Shown: piece after piece, positions 12,303 to 23,455 of the stretch | How the letters are laid out: each line of letters starts with the position of its first letter | How positions within the stretch are numbered: the first letter of the stretch is position 1 | NCBI GenBank assembly: GCA_949316495.1 | Contig: OX439009.1 | Span: 42,211,016 to 42,275,015 of the forward strand | DNA from: Amphiduros pacificus | Lineage: Eukaryota; Annelida; Polychaeta; Phyllodocida; Hesionidae | DNA length: 64,000 bases | Direction: 5' to 3' | Notes under the pieces: model-generated | Seen by the model: the letters and a program-made list of their open reading frames with translations, nothing else | What the model was told of the DNA's origin: nothing | Database searches by the model: none | Made by a program: the position numbers and the translations under genes

Positions 12303-12910
12303 CTGAGATCTCAAAGGAAATAGCTGAGATCTCATAGCTAATAGTTAAGATCTTGTAGCGAATAGCCAAGATCTCAAAGCAAATAGCCAAGATCTCAAAG
12401 CAAATAGCCAAGATCTCAAAGCAAATAGTTGAGATCTCAAAGCAAATGGTTGAGATCTTAAAGCAAATAGTTGAGATCTCAAAGCAAATGGTTGAGATCT
12501 CAAAGCAAATAGTTGAGATCTCAAAGCAAATGGTTGAGATCTCAAAGCAAATGGTTGAGATCTCAAAGCAAATGGATGAGATCTCAAAGCAAATGGTTGA
12601 GATCTCAAATCAAATAGTTGAGATCTCAAAGCAAATGGTTGAGATCTCAAAGCAAATGGTTGAGATCTCAAAGCAAATGGTTGAGATCTCAAAGCAAATG
12701 GTTGAGATCTCAAAGCAAATGGTTGAGATCTCAAAGCAAATGGTTGAGATCTCATAGCTAATAGTCAAGATCTGATAGTGAATAGCCGAGATTTTATAGC
12801 GAATAGCCAAGATCTCATAGCAAATAATCAAGATCTCATTATAAATAGCCAAGATCTCATAGCAAATAGTCAAGATCTCATTATAAATAGTCAAGATCTC
12901 ATAGCAAATT
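12303..12910. repeat. 21-bp minisatellite of palindromic units, ~29 copies
   Basis: Units read GATCTCAAAGCAAATGGTTG plus A, with a 21-bp period. Every central unit carries the 12-bp palindrome TTGAGATCTCAA. The centre (about 12421-12755) is nearly homogeneous and the outer units are diverged (AGCCAAGATCTCATAGCAAA type), a typical pattern of homogenised core and decaying edges. The period is divisible by three and lacks stops, so repetitive open frames appear on both strands. I do not consider them genes. Confidence 0.95.
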
Positions 12911-15850
12911 GAGGTCAAGCGTAAATTGTTTATTTCATTAAAATATTGGACGAATTTCTTAATAGATATTTTGATAAACCATAAGACATAACGTATATTA
13001 CGTTTGGTATGGAGATTGGAGTACTTGGCTCGCACCGTGGTATGTGAGAGACTTACACCCCACAGAGAAGAAGTGGCGCCCCCTGGGGATGACCACGGCT
13101 TGTAGAGGGGATAGCCCTACATCGTCTGATAAGGAGAGTGGCCCAAACCTAACCCTGCCTGCCCCTGATAAGTCCCTACATATGTACCTGTCCCTCAAGG
13201 AAGGCACCCACAGAATGGGGGAGGTCTGTCATAGCATGTTAGGGGCAGGGAGTGCATCACAGGATCACCCATTATAAAACCTATGCCATCAAAGCCACGC
13301 ACACACCAGTGGCTGATGAGACAGGATAGTCCGCTGCTTTATGGGCACGCTGATATTGTACAATCGGAGGATTAATGCACTGTGGATATCAGGGATGATC
13401 CCCTCTGATATCTCAACTGGCGTGGCCAGATCCCAGACAGATCTGCTATGTCATAATTGATATTTTATGCCTCTACAAAATACACTGTGGCAGAGATAAT
13501 CCGGCTCAGGATGTCTATCTAGTTGCTACTTGCAAAGGAGAGAAGTACAGATGGGATATGGGCAGATATGAGTAGATATGAGCAGATATGGGCTTATCTG
13601 ACCAGGGGACACAAAGGGACATAGTGGCAACTGGCTGAGTAATTGCTCTGAGTAGATTAGACTGGTATCTAGGCAGGCTACAAGGACTGATAGCCCTCCC
13701 ATCAGGATTCCCAGGCAGAGGCTCGCTGAGAGATCGTCTACATAGTTAGGTACACTGCAAAGTCCCTGCAATATTGCACGATCCACACGCTGACACATTG
13801 GATATGGTGCACTGAAATATCTTATTGTCCACAAAGTAACAAATAGTAGATCCTTTGCCCTCATGTTATATTTCATCCAAATCCTTATTCACATCAAGCT
13901 TTCACGGAACCTCTCAAAGAACTTTGTATTCTCTTTAAAGGTTGTGGCCCAAAAATAAAAGTTCATTTTGAAGTTAAAAACACAAAAAAAAGAAATCTTT
14001 CAAATTAGATATTGGTATATGATGTAAGTGAGATTTATTTGATAGCCAATAGCTGAACAATTCTACTCTACACATTATTGTATAGTCTGACCCGGAGGCG
14101 TTATATTTGAGGTATATAGTGGTAAGTGGACTTGTTCAAAGGTCCTGAACTGTGAAATATGTTGTGTATTTCTGTTCCTTGATTTTCTTTATGAACCACA
14201 TAAAGCAAGAAATATGACAAATCTCTTTCTGTCAGAAAGATGAGTTAAAGCATTGGTGAAACCTGACTTTCAGACACATTTTCTTTACATAACATGAATG
14301 TTTATACCCTAAACAGTGCTTTTATGTAGTAGTACCCAAAATATTCTCTGTTAACAAATTTCTGTGGCACTTGAAAGTTGATCAGTTGTCTGCTAAAACC
14401 TACACCAGCAATTGAACACTTTGTCAACAAGCTTTGTTTAGCTGGTATGTGATCTTGTGTAAACACCTAATGAGTTACCAGTTGTGCACCTGTCCAGCTT
14501 GGGAAACAGGGTGGAGATGTTTTGTACAATTTATCAATTTATTGCCAGGAGTATACTTCAGAACAACATAAGATTATTTTAATATTATTTGAATCAATGA
14601 AATAAATGGCCGTGAAAAATATTTTATGGTTGTGACAAATATCTTATGGTTGTGAAAGATATATCATTTATGGGAAAAGTATACTATTTATTTGAAAAGT
14701 ATCTTATGCATATGAAAACCTTTCTGTCAAAAAGGGAAGACATGACTCAAAGGTTGCATGGAATCCCCCTTAACTTGAAGGCCGTGATATTGAAAAAGTG
14801 ACATTAAACCCTTTGATCACTGGTTTGGCCTTAAATCACAATGACTTTGAATGGCAAAACTGTGAATGCTGATAATTGGTATAAGTAAAATTTATGATAT
14901 GACCCTCTTTGATGAAATTTGGGGTTTTTCACACCATTGAATGGGAAGACATCAAAGGCTGCATGGATTCCACCTTAAAAGCTGGGCTGTATAGAATTTT
15001 TTAAAACTTTTTTTTGCAAATATATATAATATAAAAAATAATGATTTCTTCATTTATAACTTCATAAATATTCATCCGTTTTTAATAAATTTACCACCAA
15101 AAGAAAGCCAAGAAAAGGCACTATCATCATGATAAGTATTATCTTCCAATTTATACTCTAAATAGTGGAAAAAAATGGCCAAAAATGTGTTGCTCCAATT
15201 TTGACAATTGGTAAACAACACCTCCTATGACTTACGGAGCCCCCTGACAGTTCAAAGGTCAAGGTCACACAACACACTTCCTGTTTAGTCCTGGCAGTAC
15301 TTGGTGGTCACAAAAAATCATAATTCTCAGGGCAGATGTTCTTTAGTGGATTTCAGATAGATAGCCTGTATATATGTCAATTTTAAGATCATATATTGTT
15401 TTCAGATACCTTAAACCACTGTAAAGTTGCCTGGAACCTTCCAGGTTTCATGAATGCTTTAAGGTGAACCTCCCTTCAAATCCTCTGATGACTAACTAAT
15501 CACTAGCCCGCTTTCTGAGTACACCATTTTGAATATCAAACTTATAAAGCCAAATTGCATGGATATGTCCACGATCAATAACTTGATTTCAGGTTAAGAT
15601 TTGAAACAATCATGTCCCTTCTCATATGTAAGCATGTTTTGCAGTAAACATGGTGGTTGTGTTTATTGAGAACTCAGATAAGCTTGGGTTGTGAGTTTAA
15701 ACCTTTGTCTCAGGTTTACAAATATTTTTTGTCATTACTGCGCCTTTGTTATGACAACATTACCAATGAATTAAAGTGCAAAAGTAGGACATTAACAATG
15801 CACTATATGACCTAATGGGGGACACAGAGCTTAACTAAAGGCCTCTCTGC
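12911..15850. other. Unassigned intergenic stretch
   Basis: Contains a moderately GC-rich segment (13040-13450) with a CTCF-like site, a short GATATGAGCA-type microrepeat at 13550-13590, and two diverged copies of a GGGAAGACAT..AAAGG..GCATGGA motif near 14736 and 14941. No gene is supported. Confidence 0.5.
13072..13088 (-). promoter_or_regulatory. Strong CTCF-like motif
   Basis: AGTGGCGCCCCCTGGGG is, on the minus strand, CCCCAGGGGGCGCCACT. This matches the core of the bilaterian CTCF consensus (CCAnnAGGGGGCGC). CTCF binding is inferred from the motif alone. Confidence 0.45.
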
Positions 15851-15854
15851 TCAA

Positions 15855-16035
15855 CAAAATATAACCACCCAAAACACAATATAAATTATTACCAACATGA
15901 ATGGGGAAAATATTAACAAAATATAACCACCCAAAACACAATATAAATTATCACCAACATGAATGGGGAAAATATTAACAAAATATAACCACCCAAAACA
16001 CAATATAAATTATTACCAACATGAAAGGGGAACAT
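15855..16035. repeat. 62-bp tandem triplication
   Basis: Three consecutive copies of a 62-bp unit beginning CAAAATATAACCACCCAAAA and ending near GAATGGGGAAAATATTAA. Equivalent bases fall at 15855, 15917 and 15979. The third copy is slightly diverged and cut short. Confidence 0.95.
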
Positions 16036-16629
16036 ATTAAATGGATAATTTAAAATGTTGAATGAAATGAACAGCCACCAAATAATCTAATTTACATTGT
16101 TAAGAAAAAAACACATGGACACCTTTCCACAACAATGTGCACTTCAAGATGTCACATAGTGTTCTCACAGAGGAGACAATATGCATTGTTAACTGGGTAT
16201 AATGGGCGGGAGAATGGTGTACTGAAAGGCAGAGGGTCATGCTTGCAATGGGCGAGGTCACGCCTCTGTCAATGGGTGCCACGTGCTCTGGTCTCTGTCA
16301 CTGCCACAGGTGTGAACAGGTAGGGGACAGCTAATAACACAATCACGCTATCATCCCACAGTGTCATCCTCCTAATTAGCTTATCCGGGAGGAAACACAT
16401 TGTACTGATGTCCTCATGACATGATAAAACAGATTTATTCAGGAAGAAATATATTGATCTGTTATAGATGGGGTTTACCCTTCTTGTTCTTAAAATCTGC
16501 TGAGTGTCTTGATGTTTTCGCTTGTTTCTGTGTTGATGTGGGTTTGGTCAATGAAGCCATGTTTAGACTTATGTCATAAAAGCCAGATTAGACTGGACTG
16601 CTCACTATGGGAAACACATATCTTTAGTA
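16036..16629. other. Unassigned intergenic stretch
   Basis: No gene is recognised. An ATG at 16512 opens a frame with a hydrophobic start (MFSLVSVLMWVWSM) that runs into the tandem array beginning at 16630. See that entry. Confidence 0.5.
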
Positions 16630-17469
16630 CTGGATCATCTATCGCCACGACTGGACTATATTTCCTCGAACTGGACCATCCATTCGATGAACTGGACCAT
16701 CCATTCGATGAACTGGACCATTTGTCAGAAGGAGTGGACCATTTGTCAGAAGGAGTGGACCATTTGTCTGAAGGAGTGGACCATCCATTCGATGGAGCGG
16801 ACCATTTGTCAGAAGGAGTGGACCATTTGTCTGAAGAAGTGGACCATTCATTCGATGGAGTGGACCATTTGTGTGAAGGAGTGGACCATCCATTCGATGG
16901 AGTGGACCATTTGTCTGAAGGAGTGGACCATTTGTCAGAAGGAGTGGACCATTTGTCTGAAGAAGTGGACCATCCATTTGATGGAGTGGACCATTTGTCT
17001 GAAGAAATGGACCATCCATTTGATGGAGTGGACCATTTGTCTGAAGGAGTGGACCATCCATTCGATGGAGTGGACCATCTGTCTGAAGAAGTGGACCATC
17101 CATTCGATGGAGTGGACCATTTGTCTGAAGGAGTGGACCATCCATTCGATGGAGTGGACCATTTGTCTGAAGGAGTGGACCATCCATTCGATGGAGTGGA
17201 CCATTTTTCTGAAGAAGTGGACCATTTGTTTGAAGGAGTGGACCATTTGTCTGAAGAAGTGGACCATTTGTTTGAAGGAGTGGACCATTTGTCTGAAGAA
17301 GTGGACCATTTGTCTGAAGAAGTGGACCATTTGTTTGAAGAAGTGGACCATTTGTCTGAAGAAGTGGACCATTTGTTTGAAGGAGTGCACCATTTGTCTG
17401 AAGGAGTGCACCATTCATTCGATGAAATGGACCATTTGTCAGAAGGAATGGACCATCTTTTTGAAGGAC
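16630..17469. repeat. 21-bp minisatellite, ~40 copies, two alternating unit types
   Basis: Period 21 bp. Type A is GTGGACCATTTGTCTGAAGG plus A; type B is GTGGACCATCCATTCGATGG plus A. From about 16840 to 17210 A and B largely alternate, and the right part is mostly A. In the plus frame from ATG 16512 the array reads VDHLSEG / VDHPFDG, an acidic His-rich heptad, and ends at a stop at 17511-17513 (about 333 codons). Long open frames exist in most other frames as well, because the unit has no stops and a length divisible by three. The open frame is therefore weak evidence for a gene. Substitutions between units change amino acids freely (E/G, S/F, S/C, V/M), which also argues against selection on a protein. 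Confidence 0.92.
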
Positions 17470-17625
17470 AAGGCATTACTTTCCCAACATATCCATTCAT
17501 TAGTAATATTTAACAGGGCTGGGACACATTTCCTCTGACTGAACATATTCTCAGGATTAGGTCACTACTCTGAAGGACAGGATCACTTTGCCAAGGACCA
17601 GAGCTTGGCCATGTATCAATGACAG
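17470..17625. repeat. Decayed spacer between two 21-bp arrays
   Basis: Contains degenerate relatives of the upstream unit (CTCTGAAGGACAGGATCACT). The upstream array appears to fade into this spacer before the next array begins. Confidence 0.5.
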
Positions 17626-18420
17626 GAGACAGTCAGCTTGCGGGGGAGACAGTGAGCTTGCGGGGGAGACAGTGAGCTTGCGGGGGAGACAGTGAGCTTG
17701 CGGGGGAGACAGTCAGCTTGCGGGGGAGACAGTCAGCTTGTGGGGGAGACAGTCAGCTTGTGGGGGAGACACTCAGCTTGTGGGGGAGACACTCAGCTTG
17801 TGTGGGAGACAGTCAACTTGTGGGGGAGACAGTCAGCTTGCGGGGGAGACAGTCAGCTTGCAGAGGAGACAGTCAGCTTCCGAGGGAGACAGTCAGCTTG
17901 TGGGGAAGACAGTCAGCTTGCGGGGAGACAGTCAGCTTGCGGGGAGACAGTCAGCTTGCAGAGGAGACAGTCAGCTTGCAGAGGAGACAGTCAGCTTGCA
18001 GAGGAGACAGTCAGCCAGCTTGCGGGGAGACAGTCAGCTTGCGGGGGAGACAGTCAGCTTGCAGAGGAGACAGTCAGTTTGCAGAGGAGACAGTCAGCTT
18101 GTGGGGAGACAGTCAGCTTGCAGAGGAGACAGTCAGCTTGCGGGTAGACAGTCAGCTTGCAGAGGAGACAGTCAGCTTGTGGGGAGACAGTCAGCTTGCG
18201 GGGAGACAGTAAGCTTGCAGAGGAGACAGTCAGCTTGTGGGGAGACAGTCAGCTTGCGGGGAGACAGTCAGCTTGCAGAGGAGACAGTCAGCTTGCAGAG
18301 GAGACAGTCAGCTTGCTGGGAGACAGTCAGCTTGCGGGGGAAACAGTCAGTTTGCAGGGGAGACAGTCAGCTTGCAGGGGAGACAGTCAGCTTGCAGGGG
18401 AGACAGTCAGCTTGCGGGGG
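17626..18420. repeat. 21/20-bp minisatellite, ~38 copies
   Basis: Units read GAGACAGTCAGCTTGCGGGG plus G, with 20-bp variants lacking one G and a CAGAG variant (GAGACAGTCAGCTTGCAGAG plus G). Mixing 20- and 21-bp units shifts the frame repeatedly, so the overlapping open frames cannot be one conserved protein. Its boundary on the right is abrupt. Confidence 0.95.
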
Positions 18421-18949
18421 AATTATTTTTATTGCGATAAACAATCAAGTTGAATGCCATACGAAAAGGAAAAAGAATTATGTTTTTATCAAAGGGACCC
18501 TCCAACTCTAAAAAATTATCTATTCCTCATTCGATGATTTTAATTTCAAGGTTGGGATTACATTTTTTCATTTTGCAAAAACAGGTTATCATATTGGTAG
18601 ACTGAATACATTGAGAAATATTTCCATGGATCAACTCGGAGTTTTTTTGTTTTCCGAGAGCTCAGGATAAATCATATCAGCATTGACAGATGAAATAAAA
18701 GTACTTAAATTTAATATAATCCTGAACACAAACTTCGCATAGAAGATATCACAAAGAATGCAGTGTTGGTTTGTGAACAAAAGTGACATACTTCAATTTC
18801 AGATGGCATTTTGACCCCCGAAGAAAAGTCGCAAAATTTAGTTTCTAAGTGACACGTGACCCATTGGGTTAAATTGGCAGTCGGGACGTAACAATAGTTA
18901 AATTGTTTTCCACTTGTCATAAATGACATTTTGAGTGGGACGTGTCGCT
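18421..18949. other. Unassigned intergenic stretch
   Basis: AT-rich; no gene or repeat is recognised. Confidence 0.5.
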
Positions 18950-19260
18950 GCCAGTACCGGGGTACCTATTAGTGTGAATTTCAGCCAATGTCTATTTCTC
19001 AGCATGAATTCTGACTGACACAACAAAAAGGGAGAGCATGGGAACTGAGGGGCCGGGTCCAGGCGATCTGCATGAGGCGGTGGCGGGCGGGGAGCGGGCG
19101 AGCGCTGGAGCATGCCGCCCCTCGTGAGTCTTTGAGAAGCGGCCGGGGATGAATAGTGCCCGCCGCGGATAGCCCCCGGGCCCGCCAGAAACGCGTGTGT
19201 GGCCGACAAAATTACCCATGAGCCTGCCAATAGCCCAATGATATCCCTGGCCAAGAACCT
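18950..19260. promoter_or_regulatory. GC-rich CpG block, candidate regulatory element
   Basis: A ~300-bp block with many CpG (GGCGGGCGGGGAGCGGGCGA near 19083) between AT-rich flanks. Minus-strand open frames here (18898-19254) lack domains. It may be an unmethylated regulatory island; no TATA, CCAAT or splice signal was identified with confidence. Confidence 0.3.
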
Positions 19261-19680
19261 GAAAATTATTCTATTAAATGATGCAATTAATAGTACAAAG
19301 ACGTGTTAAACAGTTTCCATACTGCGGCGGTGAGATAAGGGCCGGGGCATTGTTCGCCGTTGCCGGCTGTGAAGAGGGCAGGGAGCCCCGGAGCCTAGAT
19401 GACAGCCACGCAGGCTGGGTAGCAAAGCAGGCTAGACCGACTCCCGTCACAGCACCTGCCTGCGTAGTGCAAGTCCTTGCCGTCTATACGGCAATAAAGT
19501 CCAGTGTTGTGATGGATCTGACACCCCGGGTCAGTTCCTAGGAGACCGTGACCTATATAACGGTGCTTCTCTGGTATCTTCATCTGCCTTTAATGATTGA
19601 GATCAGAGCATTATCCTCTCATTATTCATGACCACCTCAGCTTGATCACATATCTTAACCAAGATATCGTCAATCTAAAG
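19261..19680. other. Unassigned, moderately GC-rich patch
   Basis: Contains a GC-richer patch at 19320-19450. No gene is supported. Confidence 0.45.
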
Positions 19681-19816
19681 GTAAAAGGTGCCATTAATAT
19701 AGAGCTGATGCCAGAGAATTTCTACCAATAGTGCTGGATCGTAACTGGCTGGGATTCGAACCAGGAATCCCGGGTCTCAAGGCAAATGCTCTACCACTTG
19801 AGCTATATCTGCCAGT
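19681..19816 (-). mobile_element. tRNA-derived SINE
   Basis: On the minus strand an A-box TAGCTCAAGTGG is followed at tRNA spacing by a perfect B-box GGTTCGAATCC. ACTGGC and GCCAGT bracket the tRNA-like part (19745-19816). The anticodon arm and the seven-base acceptor stem do not pair as in a working tRNA, so this is best read as a SINE head or a tRNA pseudogene. A possible SINE body runs to about 19681. The Pol III boxes look intact. Confidence 0.6.
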
Positions 19817-20399
19817 CAAACTGACATGAAAACTCTTCCATGAAATGTCTTCATGTTTCTTCTTTGTACAGTGACTTGTTCATTCATTTAGAACCCGTAA
19901 AAGCTTTAAAACAAAATTTGAATTAGGAACTCATTTCAAATTAGTACGTGTTAATCGGAACTTAACTCATCGCTGAAAACCTAAATTGCACCTAGCCTGA
20001 CCGCAGGTGTCAAAACATAACACGCACCCAGCGAATGCGGGTGTCAAAGACCTGAAACTAAGAATTATAGAGAGAGGAGGACGCGGTAATGTCTGAGTTA
20101 TCAGCTGTATGAATTGGGGTCTCTTAAAGCAAGGTGAAGGAGGAAGCCTTAAGGACGAGGAATCACCACTAATGCAATTATGACATGAGAGGAAATTAAA
20201 CAGTGTCAGCTTCATATGATGAAAGAAACGATTTTGTCGTTTTTGCGCAAAGGACTTAATTATAGGTGTGTAGGGGTGAGCGATAGACTGGGTTAGGAAG
20301 GCGCTATAATTCTGCGAATTTACGTTTGTGTTTGCAAGAAATCTGACACGATCATAAACGAGGTAGTTTTGAGGCATAGAATGGTAGCGATAGCCTCTG
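19817..20399. other. Unassigned intergenic stretch
   Basis: A minus-strand open frame at 19967-20377 (about 136 codons) has no recognised domain and no splice context. No gene is supported. Confidence 0.45.
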
Positions 20400-21070
20400 A
20401 CCCGGGCCGCAGTGTTCAGGGTGAAATCGGCACACCGAAATGTGATGTGAAATCAGCGCGGACGTAGAAATGCGACACAAGCGTTAATCGAATAGAAATT
20501 CCCAATGATATATGAATGTATAAACAACATTTTAGGAACGCGGCAAGGACTGGGTGTTCGTCCAGAGAATTATGCTTGTCACTTTCATAGAAATTGACTA
20601 CGACCGTCTTGAAATTGGAATTATTCCGCTCGGAGCCTGAAGAGAGGGGTGCGCTAACCTCAAGACTTTTGGTCCAGCGGGCAAGAATCACGCCGCGGCC
20701 CCGCTGTATCCTCAAACAGGCCCCGCTCTGAAATATAGCCTCTTCTTGAATTGGGTACAATTTAATGTCGGATTAATGCATAAAATGTTCAAAACAGCAA
20801 AAGGTAGAGATAGTTGCCATGGCAACCGGTCATTGGGAAAGATTGATATGTTAGTGTGCGGAGGGGGTTAGCGATGGTGGATCGAAGAAGGACGAGGAGA
20901 CGGGGGTCCCCCAGACTGCCTGCGTGTCTCCCTCGCTGCCTGCGTACCAGCCCAGCCTTCCCCCACCCTACAGCCTCCTGTGTGATACAACTGCAAACTG
21001 CGATGGCGTACCACACTGGTCCGATCTGCTGAGGAATATAATCACGGAGGGGCGACACACCTAGCCTCAT
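20400..21070. promoter_or_regulatory. Candidate regulatory block containing an RFX site
   Basis: GC-richer, mixed sequence with homeobox-type GATTAATGCATAA near 20771 and the perfect X-box listed separately. Minus-strand open frames (20416-20760, 20789-21070) show no domain. A regulatory role is inferred from motif density and contrast with the flanks. Confidence 0.35.
20813..20826. promoter_or_regulatory. Perfect palindromic RFX X-box
   Basis: GTTGCCATGGCAAC is the full symmetrical X-box bound by RFX-family winged-helix factors. The 14-bp palindrome is exact. Confidence 0.6.
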
Positions 21071-22709
21071 ATATATGCGAAATATTAGATACTTCTGTTA
21101 AAGAGTGTAATACTGAACATCAAAAGACAAACTATTAAAATTCCAATTTACATATTAGTATATATGAATATCATTTTCGTGATTTTTTGGTGAATTGCAA
21201 ATCCAGTCAGTTCTTGTACTTTTCCCAATATGTTATCACGCGGCATGACTGGCTGGTTGATATAACACACACATGGTTTCCTATGACTTTGGCATATATA
21301 GTTGATCTCTTAACTGTAAATATATATGACATCACATTCACAAAGCTATGTTTAATAACTATTTCAGGATGTCCAACGCTGATCCGATTATTGCTTAACC
21401 TCTGAGCTAAATAATTTCCTGATAGATGTTACATATCAACCCAATTAGCCACAGTACATGTTAGGTCCCTGATTTGATTTGAGGTTTTGATGCAATATTC
21501 AACCAACTAAGATCCACCATATTTTTAGTGTTCTCTCACCTTGGCTACAGTTATCACAAATGATTTACCCGGTGATACAATAGGTGCAAATGCTTTCGCC
21601 GATCTCACCTATCCAACTTTGTAACTCATATGACTGTTCCTTACTCCAGTGTTTTACCTCTTAACTCAGGTATAGTCGTATATGAAAAATAAACACGTCA
21701 CGGATCTACTACTTATGATGACAGCAATATTAACAGTATTCAACTAAAAATACTTTTTGCTCAAAATGGCTGGGGTGGCTGGAATGGTTCTTCCCCGTGC
21801 GCTTTGTTTTGACCGCAGAATGTATAATTAAAATACGCGATATACAGAAGGTTTAGGATATAATGTTTTTGTTGTTGTCCAAGCCCCTTGTTGACTACAA
21901 GCAGTGGCGGACTGAGGTCTTCACTCTCGGAATGTTGCAGGATGCCTTGTCTTGCCGGAGGAGTAGTGTTTGAGGGGGCCGGCCCAGTACCACCCCCTCC
22001 CCCCCCACTCCCCATCCATCACACAAGCGGCCTGTTTGTTGTTAATTTCTTGCCTGAATCATACGAGGCCGCCCTTTGATCCCGGTACCTCTCTAAATCC
22101 TCTATGAATTTCACAAGATGGATGGCCTCAAAACCAAATGTTGAATGTTGCTTGGACAAGTAATATGTCTATTCTGGAAAGATATTCCTCTTTCTGGGGG
22201 CTTTAGAGGCCCTTTCCCCTTCCTTATTCACTCCAGGGCCCTTGCCAAATTATACCAACTCCCCAATCGATCAACAGACATCCTGGCATGAACAGGAAAC
22301 ATAGAAAGCATTTTAGGATTAGAGAGGGATGCCAAACTGAAGGTTCTCCCATTCCTATTCAAATAAATGCTTCCAACTTTTATCTCATTTTGACTAATTT
22401 ATCCTGATCTGATTCACTTAGATTTTTAAGTATCAACTAAAATTTTGGAAAATATTTTTCAGATGATCTGTTTTTAGATGATCTGAAGAAATGTGTTTGT
22501 ATCAGTGCATGTGTCCTTCGTGATGTCCGCTCTATCTGCAAGACGTGGCATACATAAAATCCTTCCCTGTCTCGTCATCAATATATTACAAAACATGATC
22601 ATTGGGATTTAAGACAGAAAAAACAGTGATTATGGAAACCGAATCAGAACAAAGGCAACCTTTGCGGTCCATAAAATAGTTCCTGGTACAAGTACAACAA
22701 CTATAATCA
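21071..22709. other. Unassigned intergenic stretch with a dispersed repeat
   Basis: No gene is recognised. 21440-21720 resembles 35500-35775 and is listed separately. A short C-rich run lies near 21990-22015. Confidence 0.5.
21440..21720 (+). repeat. Dispersed repeat, copy 1
   Basis: Shares ordered blocks with 35500-35775 in the same orientation: GTACATGTTAGGTCC, TTCAACCAACT..ATCCACCAT.TTTTTAG and, about 150 bp on, ACACGTCA..ATCTA. The pair is diverged. I cannot name the family. Confidence 0.4.
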
Positions 22710-23455
22710 CCAGGGAGTAGAGTTATTAGTCTGGGTCATATCTCCACCCCTTACCCCAGGTACCAGGGTTAGGGTAGCAGGGAGTAGAGTTAATGGTCAT
22801 ATCTCCACCCCTTACCCCAGGTACCAGGGTTAGGGTGGCAGGGAGTAGAGTTATTGGTCATATCTCCACCCTTACCCCAGGTACCAGGGCTAGGGTAGCA
22901 GGGAGTAGAGTTATTGGTATGGGGCATATCTCCACCCCTTACCCCAGGTACCAGGGCTAGGGTAGCAGGGAGTAGAGTTATTGGTATGGGGCATATCTCC
23001 ACCCCTTACAACAGGAACCAGGGCTAGGGTAGCAGGGAGTAGAGTTATTGGTCTGGGGTATATCTCCACCCCTTACCCCAGGTACCAGGGCTAGTATAGC
23101 AGGGAGTAGAGTTATTGGTCATATCTCCACCCCTTACCCCAGGTACCAGGGTTAGGGTAGCAGGGAGTAGAGTTATTGGTCTGGGCATATATCCACCCCT
23201 TTCCCCAGGAACCAGGGTTAGGATAGCAGGGAGTAGAGTTATTGGTCTGGGGCATATCTCCACCCCTTACCCCAGGAACCAGGGCTAGTATAGCAGGGAG
23301 CAGAGTTATTGTTCATATCTCCACCCCTTACCCCAGGTACCAGGGTTAGGGTAGCAGGGAGTAGAGTTATTGGTCATATCTCCACCCTTACCCCAGGTAT
23401 CGGAGTTAGGGTAGCAGGGAGTAGAGTTATTGGTCTGGGGCATGTCTCCACCCCA
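22710..23455. repeat. ~60-67-bp minisatellite, 12 units
   Basis: Twelve units marked by GGGAGTAGAGTTATTGGT and CATATCTCCACCCCTTACCC. Units differ mainly by presence or absence of a short TCTGGGGC-type insert, giving lengths near 58-60 or 66-67 bp. Minus-strand open frames inside are repeat artefacts. Confidence 0.95.

Noticed and set aside
12345-13035. Coding gene across the 21-bp palindromic array
   Set aside because: Repetitive peptides occur on both strands with no unique start region, domain or splice signal.
16574-17500. Long minus-strand and alternative plus frames in the 21-bp array
   Set aside because: A stop-free 21-bp unit makes most frames open at once, which is not evidence for several genes.
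17692-18511. Overlapping open frames with Ser/Gln/Arg-rich repeats
   Set aside because: Units of 20 and 21 bp are mixed, so no single frame follows one peptide; this is a minisatellite artefact.
19745-19816. Functional tRNA gene on the minus strand
   Set aside because: Pol III boxes are present, but the anticodon arm and acceptor stem do not pair; a SINE head or pseudogene fits better.
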